From Selaginella moellendorffii (Eukaryota; Streptophyta; Lycopodiopsida; Selaginellales; Selaginellaceae): a stretch of 64,000 nt of DNA. Positions within the stretch are counted from its first letter, which is position 1. Each line of letters opens with the position of its first letter. Under the pieces are notes generated by a model that ran no database searches, was not told where the DNA came from, and saw nothing but the letters and a program-made list of their open reading frames with translations. Positions 22,481 to 32,559 of the stretch are shown here, piece by piece. The stretch covers positions 124,001-188,000 of the forward strand of contig NW_003314427.1 in assembly GCF_000143415.4 (NCBI RefSeq), read 5' to 3'. Made by a program: the position numbers and the translations under genes.

Positions 22481-22697
22481 ACTAAATGTGTCTCTGTTGT
22501 GCCAATGGACATGTCGATTGTGATGTCGTCGTTAGTGCCAAATTGAACTTCTCATGTCTTTTTGGCTCCAACAACCTTTTTATGTGTTACAATTTTCCTT
22601 TTCTGCAACGAGAAAAAGTTTTGTTAGTCAAACTAAATAAAGATAATGAGAAATTCAAACAGTCAAAGAGAAAAAAAAAATCAAGTGGGCCTAGACT

Positions 22698-22782
22698 CCA
22701 CCTCGGGCACTTTGGTTGCCCAGGGGCCACGAGGTTATTCAAATAACCTCGGCCCCTCGGCGAGCAAAACTGCCCGAGGTGG
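22698..22782. repeat. Imperfect foldback (about 40-bp arms)
   Basis: CCACCTCGGGCA at 22699 pairs with TGCCCGAGGTGG ending near 22781, and AGGTTATT|CAAATAACCT forms the centre at 22740. It is GC-rich in an AT-rich neighbourhood, so it may be a small inserted palindromic element. It lies in the divergent spacer upstream of the ParB-methyltransferase start. Confidence 0.75.
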
Positions 22783-22940
22783 CTGGCCCGAGCTTGACCT
22801 CGGCCAGCAAAGAAGCAATCAGGAAAAAAAAAGGGAAGCAATGGAATGGAAGCAATGGAATCAAAAAATGGAAGTGGAAGCAATCAAATCAAAACTCACC
22901 CTTGGTGGCATCTTTCCTCCCCCGATTTCTAGATTTCTTG

Positions 22941-23241
22941 TGCACTCAATCTCTCCCGCTCGCACACTCAATCTCTCCCACTCGTGCACTCAATCTCTCC
23001 CACTCGCCCACTCAATCTCTCCCGCTCGCGCACTCAATCTCTCCTACTCGCGCACTCAATCTCTCCGGCTCGCACGCTCAATCTCTCCCACTCGTGCGCT
23101 CAATCTCTCCTGCTCGCACGCTTAAACTCTCCCGCTCGCGCGCTCAATCTCTCAATCTCTTGCGCGCTCAATCTCTCGATCTCTTGCGCGCTCAATCGCT
23201 CGATCTCCTTCGCGCTCAATCTCTCGATCTCTCGCGCGCTC
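22941..23241. repeat. 22-bp minisatellite between divergent MULE genes
   Basis: About 10 copies of a 22-bp unit (CTCAATCTCTCCCGCTCGCAC plus one base) grade into longer units containing CTCAATCTCTCGATCTCTTG. It is polypyrimidine-rich on the plus strand. It lies between the ParB-methyltransferase start (22512, minus) and the transposase start (24140 or 24395, plus). Confidence 0.9.
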
Positions 23242-24139
23242 CACTTATGATGCGAACAGTAACCTAATCTTGGCAGCTACCCTAACCCTAATCCTGACGG
23301 CTGCCCTAACCCTAACCAATCTCTAATCCTGGCCGTTCATTCCAAATAACCTAAATCTAAACCATCACAATATCTTTGATCTTATTTTATCTTATCATTA
23401 TTATTATATGTAAATTATGCTTCTTTATTTTGTATATTTTAATGATGGTATAACTAGCACCTATCAACATTTCTGTTATTAGAGATATGATATTATATTT
23501 TACAAATTATCTAGAAATGATGCATTCTCATCAATATTTTGTACATATTTTGGAATCGTTACAAGAACTTCAAAGAGTATAAATAAGGCACGTTAAAATA
23601 TGTTGTACTATATCCATCTATGAATGGATGAATCCTCATCCAAAAATTTATTTTGTGTTGTATTAGATCCTAAACAATAGGCACGTGCTTTAAATGTCAT
23701 TGAGCAGTGTTCACAATTATGAATAAAACTTGAGTTGTACTACGAATCAAATCTATTATTGAAGAATAAGATTTGACAAGATTTATTATCATCTACCACT
23801 TAAAATTTGACAACTTGACATATCACACGTGCTGATAGTTAGATTGGATCTCTTGGTTTGACACGTTATAGCAGAATGTCATTACTGGTATCATTATTAA
23901 CTATCAAACTTCACGTGCTGAAAATCTTTCCTTGGATCTATGTGTATACATGCATCAAACATCATAATAGATGACAGTAATATTAATACTGTCACACTTA
24001 CACATGTTAAATTTGCTATAGAATTTAAATTCATTTTGTACGTTGTCTTCTTATTACTCTATTTAAATTTCAATTATGTTTCACTATAGATTTTTACAAG
24101 TAGCATAAAGAGAGAGAACTCCAAAACCTATTGAGAAGG
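23242..24139. other. AT-rich spacer upstream of the transposase
   Basis: A short run with CCCTAACCCTAA words occurs at about 23278-23310. The rest is AT-rich with no ORF and probably includes the transposase promoter; TATTTAAA near 24060 is a candidate TATA element 80 bp before ATG 24140. Confidence 0.45.
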
Positions 24140-27100
24140 ATGGAGAGGTTTCTTCTTCATTTTCGAGATCACCCACCTCTTTCATTCTCTCAGAGTATTG
24201 TTTCTGAAAGTTTTTTATGTCGGCGTTTTGATCGTTGTCTTGGCTCTATTTCTTTAGAGGCTGTGATCCGCAATGACACCGGTATAGTTGCATACTCGGA
24301 GTTTCTTCTTTCTGGTGTGGGCGAGGGTGGACAACAATGGGATTTACAAAATTCCAAGTCGAAGGAGATTTGAGTGTTCGGATCTCCAGTCAAAATGCCA
24401 AAATGCACTCCAGCAAAAGTGAATGTGAAGCAAGAGTCAGCCGTTATCCTCTTGTCCTCTTCTAGTTCAAGTGGAGATGTCATGCTAGTGTCGGTGCCAA
24501 ATTCACCAGCTCCAGCTCCAACTTCAGCAATATTCAAAGCCGTTAGCAATGCTTTCCAGTTTTCACGCCTCTCAATCGACGTGCACTTGTTTTTGTATAG
24601 GCTTGTGAGTGAGCTTCCATCCTCCTACAATGGCAACATTTTCTTCGAGCTACCACCTCTTGTCAGCAGCACAGGTTTCAAACGGAAGGGGATGGAAACC
24701 AAGCAGGATGTCCACAATTGGTGCAAGATCAAGACCACACACTTCCAACATTTTGAATGCATAGTGTCTATAGTTCATTGTGGTGGGCATTTAGATTGTG
24801 TGAATGAAGTATGCAATCGAGACCGCTCTAGAAACTCTATATTTTTCGAAGGGTCTGCAGTCAATCCTCTAGCCTGTGACACCATTGCTGTTGGATTCAA
24901 ATGTCGATTCTGCAAAAATGCTCCTCTATGTCGTGCTATCTGCGAGGCCAAGATGTACTACTTTCTTCCACGGGATGGAGTGGCTGGAAGAGCTGCAGTG
25001 CATGTTGGCACACATATGCATCCAATGCAGGAACGGATACAAAAGAGTTCTCTCAACCGTTTCAAAGATGCTGTATAGGAAGAGACTATGAGAAACTCAT
25101 CTGCAACTCCGAAGCATGTTCAGAAGACCGTCCTCAAGGATTTTATCACAAATACCTTACTCAATCCAGGTTGCCAAAAGACTCAACTAAACGAGGCTAG
25201 CTTGCGGGACTTACTACGAGGAGTACAACCTGCTACTAGCCTAAGGAGGTACATCCGTTATTTTTCATATGTTATAATAATAATTTTTTTTTACATTATA
25301 TTGTTTAGGATAAAATCTTGGATGTGTGAATCTCGAGAGGGGAAGTTGCAATCAAAAATTGACTCCATCCTTGAATTGAAACGGACCTGTCCATACGAGT
25401 TCATCCACGGAAGTTTGTTTCCAGACCAAGTTGTGAATGAGCAAGAGCGCCCCTTCGTCTTCAAAATGTCTACCATGGGCCCTGCCTCTGGCGTAGATCT
25501 TGTCTCCTGAATGGACATGTTTGGGTCTAGTGACCTTGCAAATGCATGGGTACATTTTGACCATATGGAGCGTGTATCCGGTTGGACAACCATGGGAGCT
25601 CATGTGTATGATCCAAGGTAATTTTTATTCTCATTATATTGAAATTGTTATAATATTTATGTTTTCATAGGCTACGTTGTAACTTAACAATTGCGACAGC
25701 AGAGTTTAAAGTACAAGACCAGACAGCACAGGAAATATTTTGGAAGTCCCTCTCTGATATTGTCCTAAAGCAGACTGGTAAACCTGCAAACTTTCGTGGT
25801 TTCATGGCAGATGGGGCTTGTGCAAACTGGAATGGTATCCGAGCAATTTTTGGGAAGGGTCAACCATTGGAAGGTCGTGAGAGGACTTGTGAGTTCCATT
25901 GGGCTCAAAGCCTAAACCAGCACTCCCACCTTATTAAGCCAGAGTTTCAATCAATATTTAAGGAGTTGTGCAAACAATGGTAGGTTGCACCTTATGAAGA
26001 AGAGTATGAGGCAAAAGCAAACGAGATCCGAATGTGGTGGCGTGAAGATGGCCATACAGACGTAAGTTGCCTACCACAACTTGAGTCATGGTTAGGATGG
26101 TGGGAAGTTAGGATGTTCCAATGGGGACATCACTCTTTTCAGGTTGGTTTATATTTTTTCTTCTCCTTTTATTACCTTTTAATATTGCCTTTTCCATTAG
26201 GATCAACCACTTGAGGACCTTGCATACAACCCAACTGTGAATCTCTCCAAAAGTAAGCATTGGAGTTGGCGTTCCTCTGAGGCAGGGAAAGGGAAGATGA
26301 GTCTATACGAAGCCTGTCTATCAGATTTGATACGTGCTATAAAGCAATCTTCAAAAGCACTGGCATTCGAGGAAGGAAGATACATGGGAACAGGGCCTTC
26401 TGTTGAAATGTTACATGATAGGATGAAGAGAAAATTAACTCCACCCGCCCGAACAGTGGCAACTGTAGTTGAGGAAGTGGTCCGTGGCACATCTATGGAG
26501 TACACTCCCTGAGCTTCTATTGGTGATATGAAGACTGTCCGCTCAAAGCGTCGTTTTTCCTTTGCTGGGGAAGATGTTGGTACGGACCTTGGAGCAAAAA
26601 GCTCTCACAGGCCTGATGTCGAGTACCATTCTGCTCCAAGACACCGCTCTCGGACCGAGCCACCTCAAGTGGCTGATGAAGAGAGTGCATCGCAACAGGT
26701 TGAAATTGCTTACCGTAGCGTGGAGCCGAAGCAATGGGCAATCCGACGCGTGCCAGCAAAATCAAATGTAAGGTGTGTGGGGATGCTTCTGAGGGGCAAG
26801 TGTTGGGCCTGGATTCGTGGTGAAAAATCTGCTTCTGTTCCAGCCCCATGTTTCTATGGGGAATGAAAGCAAGTAGGATTTTCAAGATGGTGTTGGCTAT
26901 ATTGTTGCAACACCGACGCCAACCATATGAAGCGGCTTGAAGACACTATAGTGACTAAACCTGATGCAGTACCTAAAGAATGGCTGGTTGCTAATGGGGT
27001 CGCACTCACCTCGGATGAGATTGACAACCTTGAGAAATCTGGTTTTAATCTTGAGAGGAGAGTTGGAGACATGAGTGACAGGAGCAGGACTATTTCTATA

Positions 27101-27478
27101 GAGATGCACAGGAGGCCAGCACGAAAAGGTAAGGCAGTTAAATTTATTGGTACCGTCTCCAAGCAGAAGCAAGGTAAAATAAACTTGGCTCAAACACTTG
27201 AGTGTGAGATTCTCTCCACGAAGTACATCACTGTGCTTGCAAAAGAGTACACAGTCAAAACAGAAGGTGGAGAGTACACAATTGCCATTCACGACTTTCC
27301 TTCTTGCACATGTCCAGACTTTACGAAGCGCGAGGAACATGGAAAGGCATATGCTCCTTGCAAGCATATGTACTACATCTTCATCAACATCTTGCACCAG
27401 GATCCTAAAGTGGATATTCATATACACCAAGCAAGTCTTACTATTGCTGAGTTGCAGAAAACTTTTGGAGCTAATTAG
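24140..27478 (+). pseudogene. MULE transposase with SWIM zinc finger, decayed
   Basis: Coding pieces run in one direction with GT-AG introns at 25249-25308, 25618-25670 and 26143-26200. An N-terminal piece (from ATG 24140 or 24395) includes FKCRFCKNAPLCRAICEAKM and a GRAAVHVGTHMHP metal-binding-like region. The catalytic region has RGFMADGACANWNGIRAIFG (second Asp) and ERTCEFHWAQSL (the CxxH typical of MULEs). The C-terminus has SCTCPDFTKREEHGKAY followed by APCKHMYYIF, a SWIM CxCx(n)CxH finger as in MuDR/FAR1 transposases. In-frame stops occur at about 24371, 25076, 25508, 25981 and 26510, with a further break near 26866, so it is inactive. It lies divergent to the ParB-methyltransferase. 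Position and SWIM domain identify it as the mobilising protein of this transposon. Confidence 0.85.
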
Positions 27479-27572
27479 ATTTCTCCAACACTATCGATGT
27501 TTATTCTCTATCAATAATAAAACTTATTATACTTTATATAATTAATACAAATGTGCTTTTTCATTTCACTTT

Positions 27573-28025
27573 TCATTTTATATGCTTCCAAGTGTTCTTC
27601 TCGCAATACTGCCCATAGTACTCGTGTGTCTCCATTTCTGTCTTTACCATCTCAAAAAAGATTTCATGGTAGTCTTTCGGGTGTGTGATGTTGCAGTGTG
27701 TCACAAGAGCATATATACCATCATATTGATCATTGCCATTGTTTCCACCAAACGCTAGAAAATATATAAGGCACTTCTTGAAAGTGGCAGAATTGCACTT
27801 TTCTAAAACAAGTAAAAGGGCATTCTTTTTCACCCAATTTGTTGCACCCTCTGTCATTGCATTTATCTCCAACTCATGATCACTATCCTCACTATCCTCT
27901 CTTTCATTCTCTTGTGTGATTTGGTTATGCTGTGCAATGGGATAGTTATTGCATCTCCTAACCCTTGAACCCTGGGAAGAAAGATTGTGAGAGTTAAAAT
28001 TACCAACACTAGAACCCATAGACAT
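27573..28025 (-). CDS. Intact 150-aa MULE-borne protein of unknown function
   Basis: An open ATG-to-TAA frame on the minus strand, convergent with the transposase, whose end is 95 bp away. It starts MSMGSSVGNFNSHNLSSQGS, has an acidic stretch (EREDSEDSDHELEINAM), then a helical, cysteine-containing half (NALLLVLEKCNSATFKKCLI) and ends HEYYGQYCEKNTWKHIK. There is no signal peptide or membrane segment. I do not recognise it. In Mutator-type elements a second convergent gene of unknown or accessory function is familiar (mudrB in maize MuDR), but no sequence relation is claimed. An uninterrupted frame next to a ruined transposase suggests later constraint or chance survival. Confidence 0.55.
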   Translation of the reverse strand: MSMGSSVGNFNSHNLSSQGSRVRRCNNYPIAQHNQITQENEREDSEDSDHELEINAMTEGATNWVKKNALLLVLEKCNSATFKKCLIYFLAFGGNNGNDQYDGIYALVTHCNITHPKDYHEIFFEMVKTEMETHEYYGQYCEKNTWKHIK

Positions 28026-28506
28026 TTGTGGGTGTATTTCTCTTTTTTCGAATGAGAGTGTGAATGAAGATCTATAAATTCTAGACAGTATGCTACGACA
28101 AACCCCTCAAGAATGTATTTTACAAAGAACCAAGTCTTTCTTTTATATGCAATAAGCTTACATCAATGGTTATTTTTTTTCCTTTCAAACGGTTATATGG
28201 CTTCATATAGAATCTTATTTCAAATTTAATAATTTTTTAATTCTGACAAACCTAACATTTACTAGCTAGAAAGCATAGAGTACAAATTTAAAGAAGTGAC
28301 AAGAATACTTTTTTTGCAAACATTTTATTTTATGTTCTAACAAATGTCCCTATCATTGCATGTAGTAAATATTTAAATTATTAGAACAAAACGTGTTCTT
28401 TAGAACATTTTTATCTATATAATATATAGAGAGTTATTAAATTATTAAGTTCGCCATAACCTTAAAATTTTAAAATTTATAATGTTTGTACTAAATTACA
28501 ATTGAA

Positions 28507-28534
28507 AATTGAGCTCAACTCGTGAGCTCAACTC
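28507..28534. repeat. MULE terminal inverted repeat, right core
   Basis: It is the inverted partner of 15734-15761 with one mismatch. A further GAGCTCA unit and GTATGGTCC lie between it and the element end at 28566. Confidence 0.85.
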
Positions 28535-28566
28535 TTCAACTCGTGAGCTCAAGTATGGTCCGCGCC

Positions 28567-28575
28567 TGGAGAAAC
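28567..28575. repeat. Right 9-bp target-site duplication of the MULE (TGGAGAAAC)
   Basis: It is identical to 15708-15716. Gypsy-1 integrase sequence resumes directly after it on the minus strand. Confidence 0.9.
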
Positions 28576-29440
28576 CGCAGAATAAAGACAGAAGGCACTA
28601 CTAGCTATAAATAATCATTAGGATTTGTCCCCACAAAATAAAGAAGGCCGTCTTCAAGGCGATATTGAGAATGTAAATGCCGGAAAGGCAAATTATCAAC
28701 AAGTGATGTAGGATTCTCAAACCCATTTCAAAGCCTTCGAATCCATGACTCAATCTTTTAAGCCTCGCGAACTTTATCAAGAGAAGGTAGATCTTGCTCT
28801 GCGCCTTGTGGACACTGAACCTCAAGTACAGCAACTGCCGATGGCATAGAATCCTTGTCTAGAAAATCCACAGATGTTAGAATAACATGCTCGTAAGAAA
28901 CATGAGAAGAGAGTGGAGAAGGAAGAGGAGCTCGAGAAAGGGCAATAGCATCAGCCATAAAACTCTCTAGGCGATGAACAATATCAAAATTATATATCTG
29001 AAGCTTCAAATCCCATTGAGCAGTATGACCAACCAAGTTCTTCCACTTTAATAATGAAGTAACAGCAGCATGGTCACCTTCAAGTAACATCCAAAAGCCA
29101 TGTAGATATACATGAAGTTTCTCAAAACCCTAGACTGCTGCTAAACACTCATTTGTTGTGGAGTAGTTTATCTCCGCTAGTTGTAATGTACAGCTTATAT
29201 ATGCAATGGGATGGCGCTAACCAGGCACACACGAGCTCTCTTGCATCAACACACCTCCAAGACCAATGTCAGAAACGTCCACTCGCAAAATAAAAAGTCA
29301 AGTATAGTCAGAATATGCCAAAACCAGAGGAGTTGTCAATAGCTCTTTGAGATCCAGGAATGCCTACTCACAATCTGGAGAATAGATGAAAGATGACGTT
29401 GATGACTTCAGCAACTCTCGCAATGGTGTAGTGTGATTAG
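28576..29440 (-). pseudogene. Gypsy-1 RNase H and start of integrase
   Basis: At 29090-28758 the minus strand encodes a typical RNase H C-terminus: GDHAAVTSLLKWKNLVGHTA and YNFDIVHRLESFMADAIALS. At about 28750-28600 the pre-integrase linker reads YRLEDGLLYFVG, leading into the integrase zinc-binding region that is cut at 28575. Upstream RNase H sequence (29440-29100) contains frame changes. The fragment joins the left half at 14590-15707 in order and orientation. Confidence 0.8.
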
Positions 29441-29489
29441 AAAGATGATCCACAAAATGACCGAGATACTGCACTTTGCCCAAAAAGCA

Positions 29490-30545
29490 CTACACATCAT
29501 TCACACACTTCGGAGTAGGGAACATTAGAACAGCCACGAGTTTGTCAGGATCAACTTGCAAACCCTCACAAGAAATACAGTACCCAAGATAAGTTGTGTC
29601 TTTGGACCCAAACACACACTTCGACCATGCCAGCTTTAAACCAATATCGCGTAGTCGATCCAACACTTTACAAACATCACGAATGTGCTCCTCCCACGTC
29701 CCCTCCAAGTGGATCAAGACATTATCAATGAAGTCAGCAGTCACCTTTGGCATATTGCAAAGAACTTCGTCCATCATCCGCTGGAAAGTTGCTGGAGCAT
29801 TGTTCAAACCAAATGGCATCACCAAGAACTCATACAAACTAAATAGTGTACGAAAAGCAGTCTTAGGAATATCTTCTTTGGCCATCGGTACTTACCATTA
29901 CCTAGAAGCAACATCTAACTTGGTGAACGAACGACTTCGCCCCAGATGATCCAAGAGATCAGTAGTGTGAGGAAGAGAGTACACATCTGGGATTGTCACT
30001 TCGTTTAATGGATGATAATTGATGCAAAAACGAATACTCCCATCAGGTTTTGTCACAAGATGAAGTTCACATGCCCAAGGACTCTGCGACTTCCAAATAA
30101 CACCCTTCTCCAACATCTCCTTGACGTTTGCACATAAAATCTTGATTTCCTTAGGTGACTGATGACAAATAGAAACCTTGATTGAGCAAGCATCCTCAGT
30201 TGGAATCAGATAACATATGGCAATCTTGGCTCCAGATGATAGGTCAAATTCAAAGAGATTAGAATACTCTTTTATGAGCCGGTCAACCACTGCAACACAA
30301 AGATTGTCGGAGGGATCGGAAAAGGGAAGAGCAAAACAAGATGGAAACATAGGAGGAAATAGTAGGGGAATAAAAGTAATGGAAGCAGAAGTAGAAATAA
30401 AGGGACAAAAAGGTATAGAAGTGAGAGGAATGGATGAAAGTAATGGAAGCAAAAGTAGAAGTAGAGGGACGAAAAGGTATAGAAGTGAGAGGAATTGATG
30501 AAACATAAGGAAATATGAGATAAGGGGGAGAAGCTTCAAAGTCAC
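29490..30545 (-). pseudogene. Gypsy-1 reverse transcriptase, decayed
   Basis: Minus-strand frames contain the RT blocks in order: IWKSQSPWACELHLVTKPDG, SIRFCINYHPLNEVTIPDVY, LDHLGRSRSFTKLDV, then MPFGLNNAPATFQRMMDEVL, ADFIDNVLIHLEGTWEEH and DTTYLGYCISCEGLQVDPDK. The active-site YxDD position reads FIDN, so the second catalytic Asp is lost. A stop and frame change separate the two halves near 29890. This is a plant Ty3/gypsy polymerase and cannot be active. Confidence 0.88.
30363..30493. repeat. Two tandem copies of a roughly 64-bp unit between protease and RT
   Basis: AAAGTAATGGAAGCAGAAGT ... GGTATAGAAGTGAGAGGAAT is repeated head to tail with a few substitutions. It lies in the minus-strand linker between protease and RT and encodes repeated FIPLLF/SIPLTSIPF-like hydrophobic peptide. 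Confidence 0.8.
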
Positions 30546-30920
30546 ACTTGGTATGATTGCACTGCAACCAATCTATACAAAAAATGAGATCAAAAGCTTG
30601 ACTCGGCACCACCCGCAATAACTGCAACTCAAGCTCGAGATTGCCCACATGCACAACCAGATCTGCCTCATCCCGTGCACATGCATGTGGCCATTGCTAT
30701 AAAGAATGAAAACTGGTTCCGCCGCATGACACAAGTGTAGACGGCAACGTATGGCAACAGGTCGAGCAATAGAAGATAAACTCGAACTTGTATCAACCCA
30801 CACAGAGAGAATAATAAGAGACCTCTTGTTATAAAAAGAAGCTTGGAAAGTAAACACTAGATGAACCGGTGCTGAATGAACCCCTTGATGATACTCTTGA
30901 AAGAAAGATGGAAGGGTCAC
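30546..30920 (-). pseudogene. Gypsy-1 aspartic protease region, decayed
   Basis: Minus-strand sequence includes a KRSLIILSVWVDTSSSLSSI stretch at the position of the retropepsin DTG/DSG motif, and downstream GNLELELQLLRVVPSQAFDL then FCIDWLQCNHTKCDFE, matching the usual ILGMDWL-type block of gypsy proteases. The pieces lie in different frames. The assignment depends on position between gag and RT as well as on these motifs. Confidence 0.65.
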
Positions 30921-30999
30921 TAACTTATTCGCACAAGGTCCCTCTGTTACTTGTGCGACTCCTTGTTTCCCATATGCATCTCAATGTCCAGACCTTCCA

Positions 31000-31878
31000 C
31001 TACAATAGCACTAATAGGACGTTGCTGATGCCAAGTCTCTACCCAGGAAATGGAGGCCCCTAATCTGAAAAACACAGACAATGCCGATAAGTATGACCAA
31101 CTTCATCACATGCTCAGGAGTGAACATCACAGCCATGACCATGTCCTTGCCCTTGTCCTTGGACTTGAGTAGCAGCAACATCAACCTACATTGGAACATG
31201 ACCATCACCCATAAGAAATGGAGTTGAAGGATGTGCAACGAGAAGTGGAAAAGGCGACATCTCATAACGTTGTGCCAAGGGAAGAGCATCGTCAAGGGTG
31301 GCAGGAGCAAGTGCATGCACAAGTCCGAGAAGATCTTGATAAAGTGCTAGCCACAACATTCCGAGCTTGATCCACTCCGACATATTTGGCTCCGCACGAA
31401 GTAAAAAACTTTGGAAATGAACACCAAATTGCATCACCAACTTAGATGGCCCTTGGTGAAGACGATGCAATTGTTGGAAGGCATCATCACAGTCGTCAGC
31501 ATGTCCGGAGGCGCGTTTGATGACGTTCTAGAGAACACTCCAATCCCCACGAGTGGCTACGCTCAAACCATTTTACCACTACAACGCCGTCCCTTGGAGA
31601 CACATGGGAAACTCATGCAAACGTCGAGCATCATCCCAGGAATGATATATGGCAATCACCATGAAGTGATCGAACGAATGGTACACATCATCCCCAGGAT
31701 TCCCGCGAAAGAACTCCGGTTGAACGCAAGGATTGGCACCAAGAGCAGGAGGAGTTGTACCATGTGTTGTGAATGCCACCATCAACTGAGTTTGGTTGTT
31801 CAATTGCAAGTGTATAGCATCAAACAATTGTACCAACTACTGCTCTAGAGGCAAAGGAGGAGATTGTTAATCTGCCAT
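31000..31878 (-). pseudogene. Gypsy-1 gag, decayed
   Basis: From ATG 31878 the reading is MAD, stop, QSPPLPLEQ, stop, then VQLFDAIHLQLNNQTQLMVA and PCVQPEFFRGNPGDDVYHSF with WDDARRLHEFPMCLQGTAL. Further frames continue with HRLHQGPSKLVMQFGVHFQS. The FRGNPGDD...F...A block is typical of plant gypsy gag capsid domains. A degenerate zinc-knuckle-like stretch (CDEVGHTYRHC) lies near 31090. Multiple stops and frame changes are present. No LTR was found beside it. Confidence 0.75.
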
Positions 31879-32264
31879 ATAGATGAACAAAAAAGAAAGA
31901 GCAAAATAAGAGAAATGACAAAAAGTTAGAAGGAAATGGTAGATCTAGACAATGCAAAAAGCTAGATCTAAACCAAAAACCTGAAAGGAAAGAACAAAAG
32001 AAAGGAAATAGAAAAAGTTAGATCTAGACAATGCAAAAATTATATCTAAACCAAAATCCAAAATTCAAGCACTTCTCAAGGACAATCAAGGATGCTTCTC
32101 AACTCCACCAATGTGAGTGTTTGGAATATGGAAAGGGAATACAAAAAATGTGCATATTCATTAACCTAAAAACCATAGCTTATGAGTGGTCTGAATTAAA
32201 ACTACCAAAATCCCACTATGCTAATATTAGTATACGGCATCGTAGCTATACATTTGGCCCTCAC
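31879..32264. other. AT-rich, no gene
   Basis: It contains a short local duplication (GATCTAGACAATGCAAAAA at about 31943 and 32021). A plus-strand open stretch at 32031-32315 has no recognisable motif. The part from about 32110 resembles 56100-56270 and may be shared element sequence. Confidence 0.4.
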
Positions 32265-32495
32265 ATTATATTATTTTATGTTCTAACAAAATATCTCTAT
32301 TATGGAATAGAGTAAATATTTAAATTATTACAACAAGAAGTGTCCTTTAGAACATTTTTATCTATATAATGTGAAACTATTACATTCACCATAACTTTTA
32401 ATATTTTATAATTTTTGTAGTAAATTACAATTAAAAATTAAGCTCAACTCACAAACTCAACTCTTTAACTTATGAACTCAAAAATGGTTGACTAT
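32265..32495. repeat. Right-terminal fragment of a second MULE copy
   Basis: It aligns with 28325-28560: TTATTTTATGTTCTAACAAA, TTTAGAACATTTTTATCTAT, AAATTACAATTAAAAATTAA, then AGCTCAACTCACAAACTCAA. G-to-A and C-to-T changes have blurred the inverted-repeat core. It borders a plus-strand gypsy relic, as the full MULE borders gypsy-1. Confidence 0.75.
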
Positions 32496-32559
32496 CATTT
32501 CCATTGCCTTACAAGTTCTCCTAAGAGGCTTTCAACACTCTAATAAAGCAGAAGCTATA

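Larger units (their letters stand above)
17835..22512 (-). pseudogene. ParB-like domain fused to beta-class amino-methyltransferase, interrupted
   Basis: Starts at ATG 22512 (MSIGTTETHLVRDSPPPPP). Exons: 22512 to about 21722, [LTR insertion], 19850-19538, 19490-19108, 19054-18963, 18915-18470, 18415-18057, 17997-17835, all with GT-AG introns of about 47-60 bp. Domains in order: Pro-rich low-complexity region; ParB-like domain with IPLCRLQQTN and FQIIDGNHRYGAWM; a helical segment (LLELFENMMRRAVYITQTIS); an acidic linker; then a methyltransferase with VDFILFDFPDG (DPPY position, altered to DFPD), TPSAMQVLLELYCPPDG and IVIDCTAGSGSMVEAA (SAM-binding motif I). Motif IV before motif I is the order of beta-class N6-adenine/N4-cytosine enzymes. 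The C-terminus is basic (YRKKYKRNHY). TGA near 18790 and TAG near 18692 break the catalytic exon. ParB-methyltransferase fusions are known from phages and bacterial mobile DNA. Substrate and activity are unknown. Confidence 0.8.
15717..28566 (+). mobile_element. 12.85-kb Mutator-like DNA transposon with ParB-methyltransferase cargo
   Basis: The limits are set by the 9-bp duplication TGGAGAAAC and by inverted termini. The left end runs GGTCCAAAGTTGAG and the right end, reverse-complemented, GGACCATACTTGAG, followed on both sides by a 28-bp inverted block with one mismatch. Order of contents: 82-aa ORF (+), 46-bp tandem repeats, 181-aa zinc-finger-like ORF (+), ParB-methyltransferase pseudogene (-), foldback and 22-bp minisatellite, transposase pseudogene (+), 150-aa ORF (-). 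A truncated LTR element sits inside the methyltransferase gene. The whole interrupts the gypsy-1 integrase. The transposase is dead, so this copy cannot move alone, but small ORFs remain open. Confidence 0.88.

Noticed and set aside
22245-22481. Plus-strand poly-Val/Ala ORF
   Set aside because: It is antisense of the Pro-rich coding tract of the ParB-methyltransferase.
22941-23250. CRISPR-like array, or Ser/Arg-rich repeat protein
   Set aside because: Units are contiguous 22-26-bp minisatellite repeats with no unique spacers, in a eukaryotic transposon; the ORF peptides are the repeats translated.
23278-23310. Interstitial telomere (CCCTAACCCTAA)
   Set aside because: Only a few imperfect units within a GC/AT-mixed repeat edge; too short and irregular, and not the plant TTTAGGG form.
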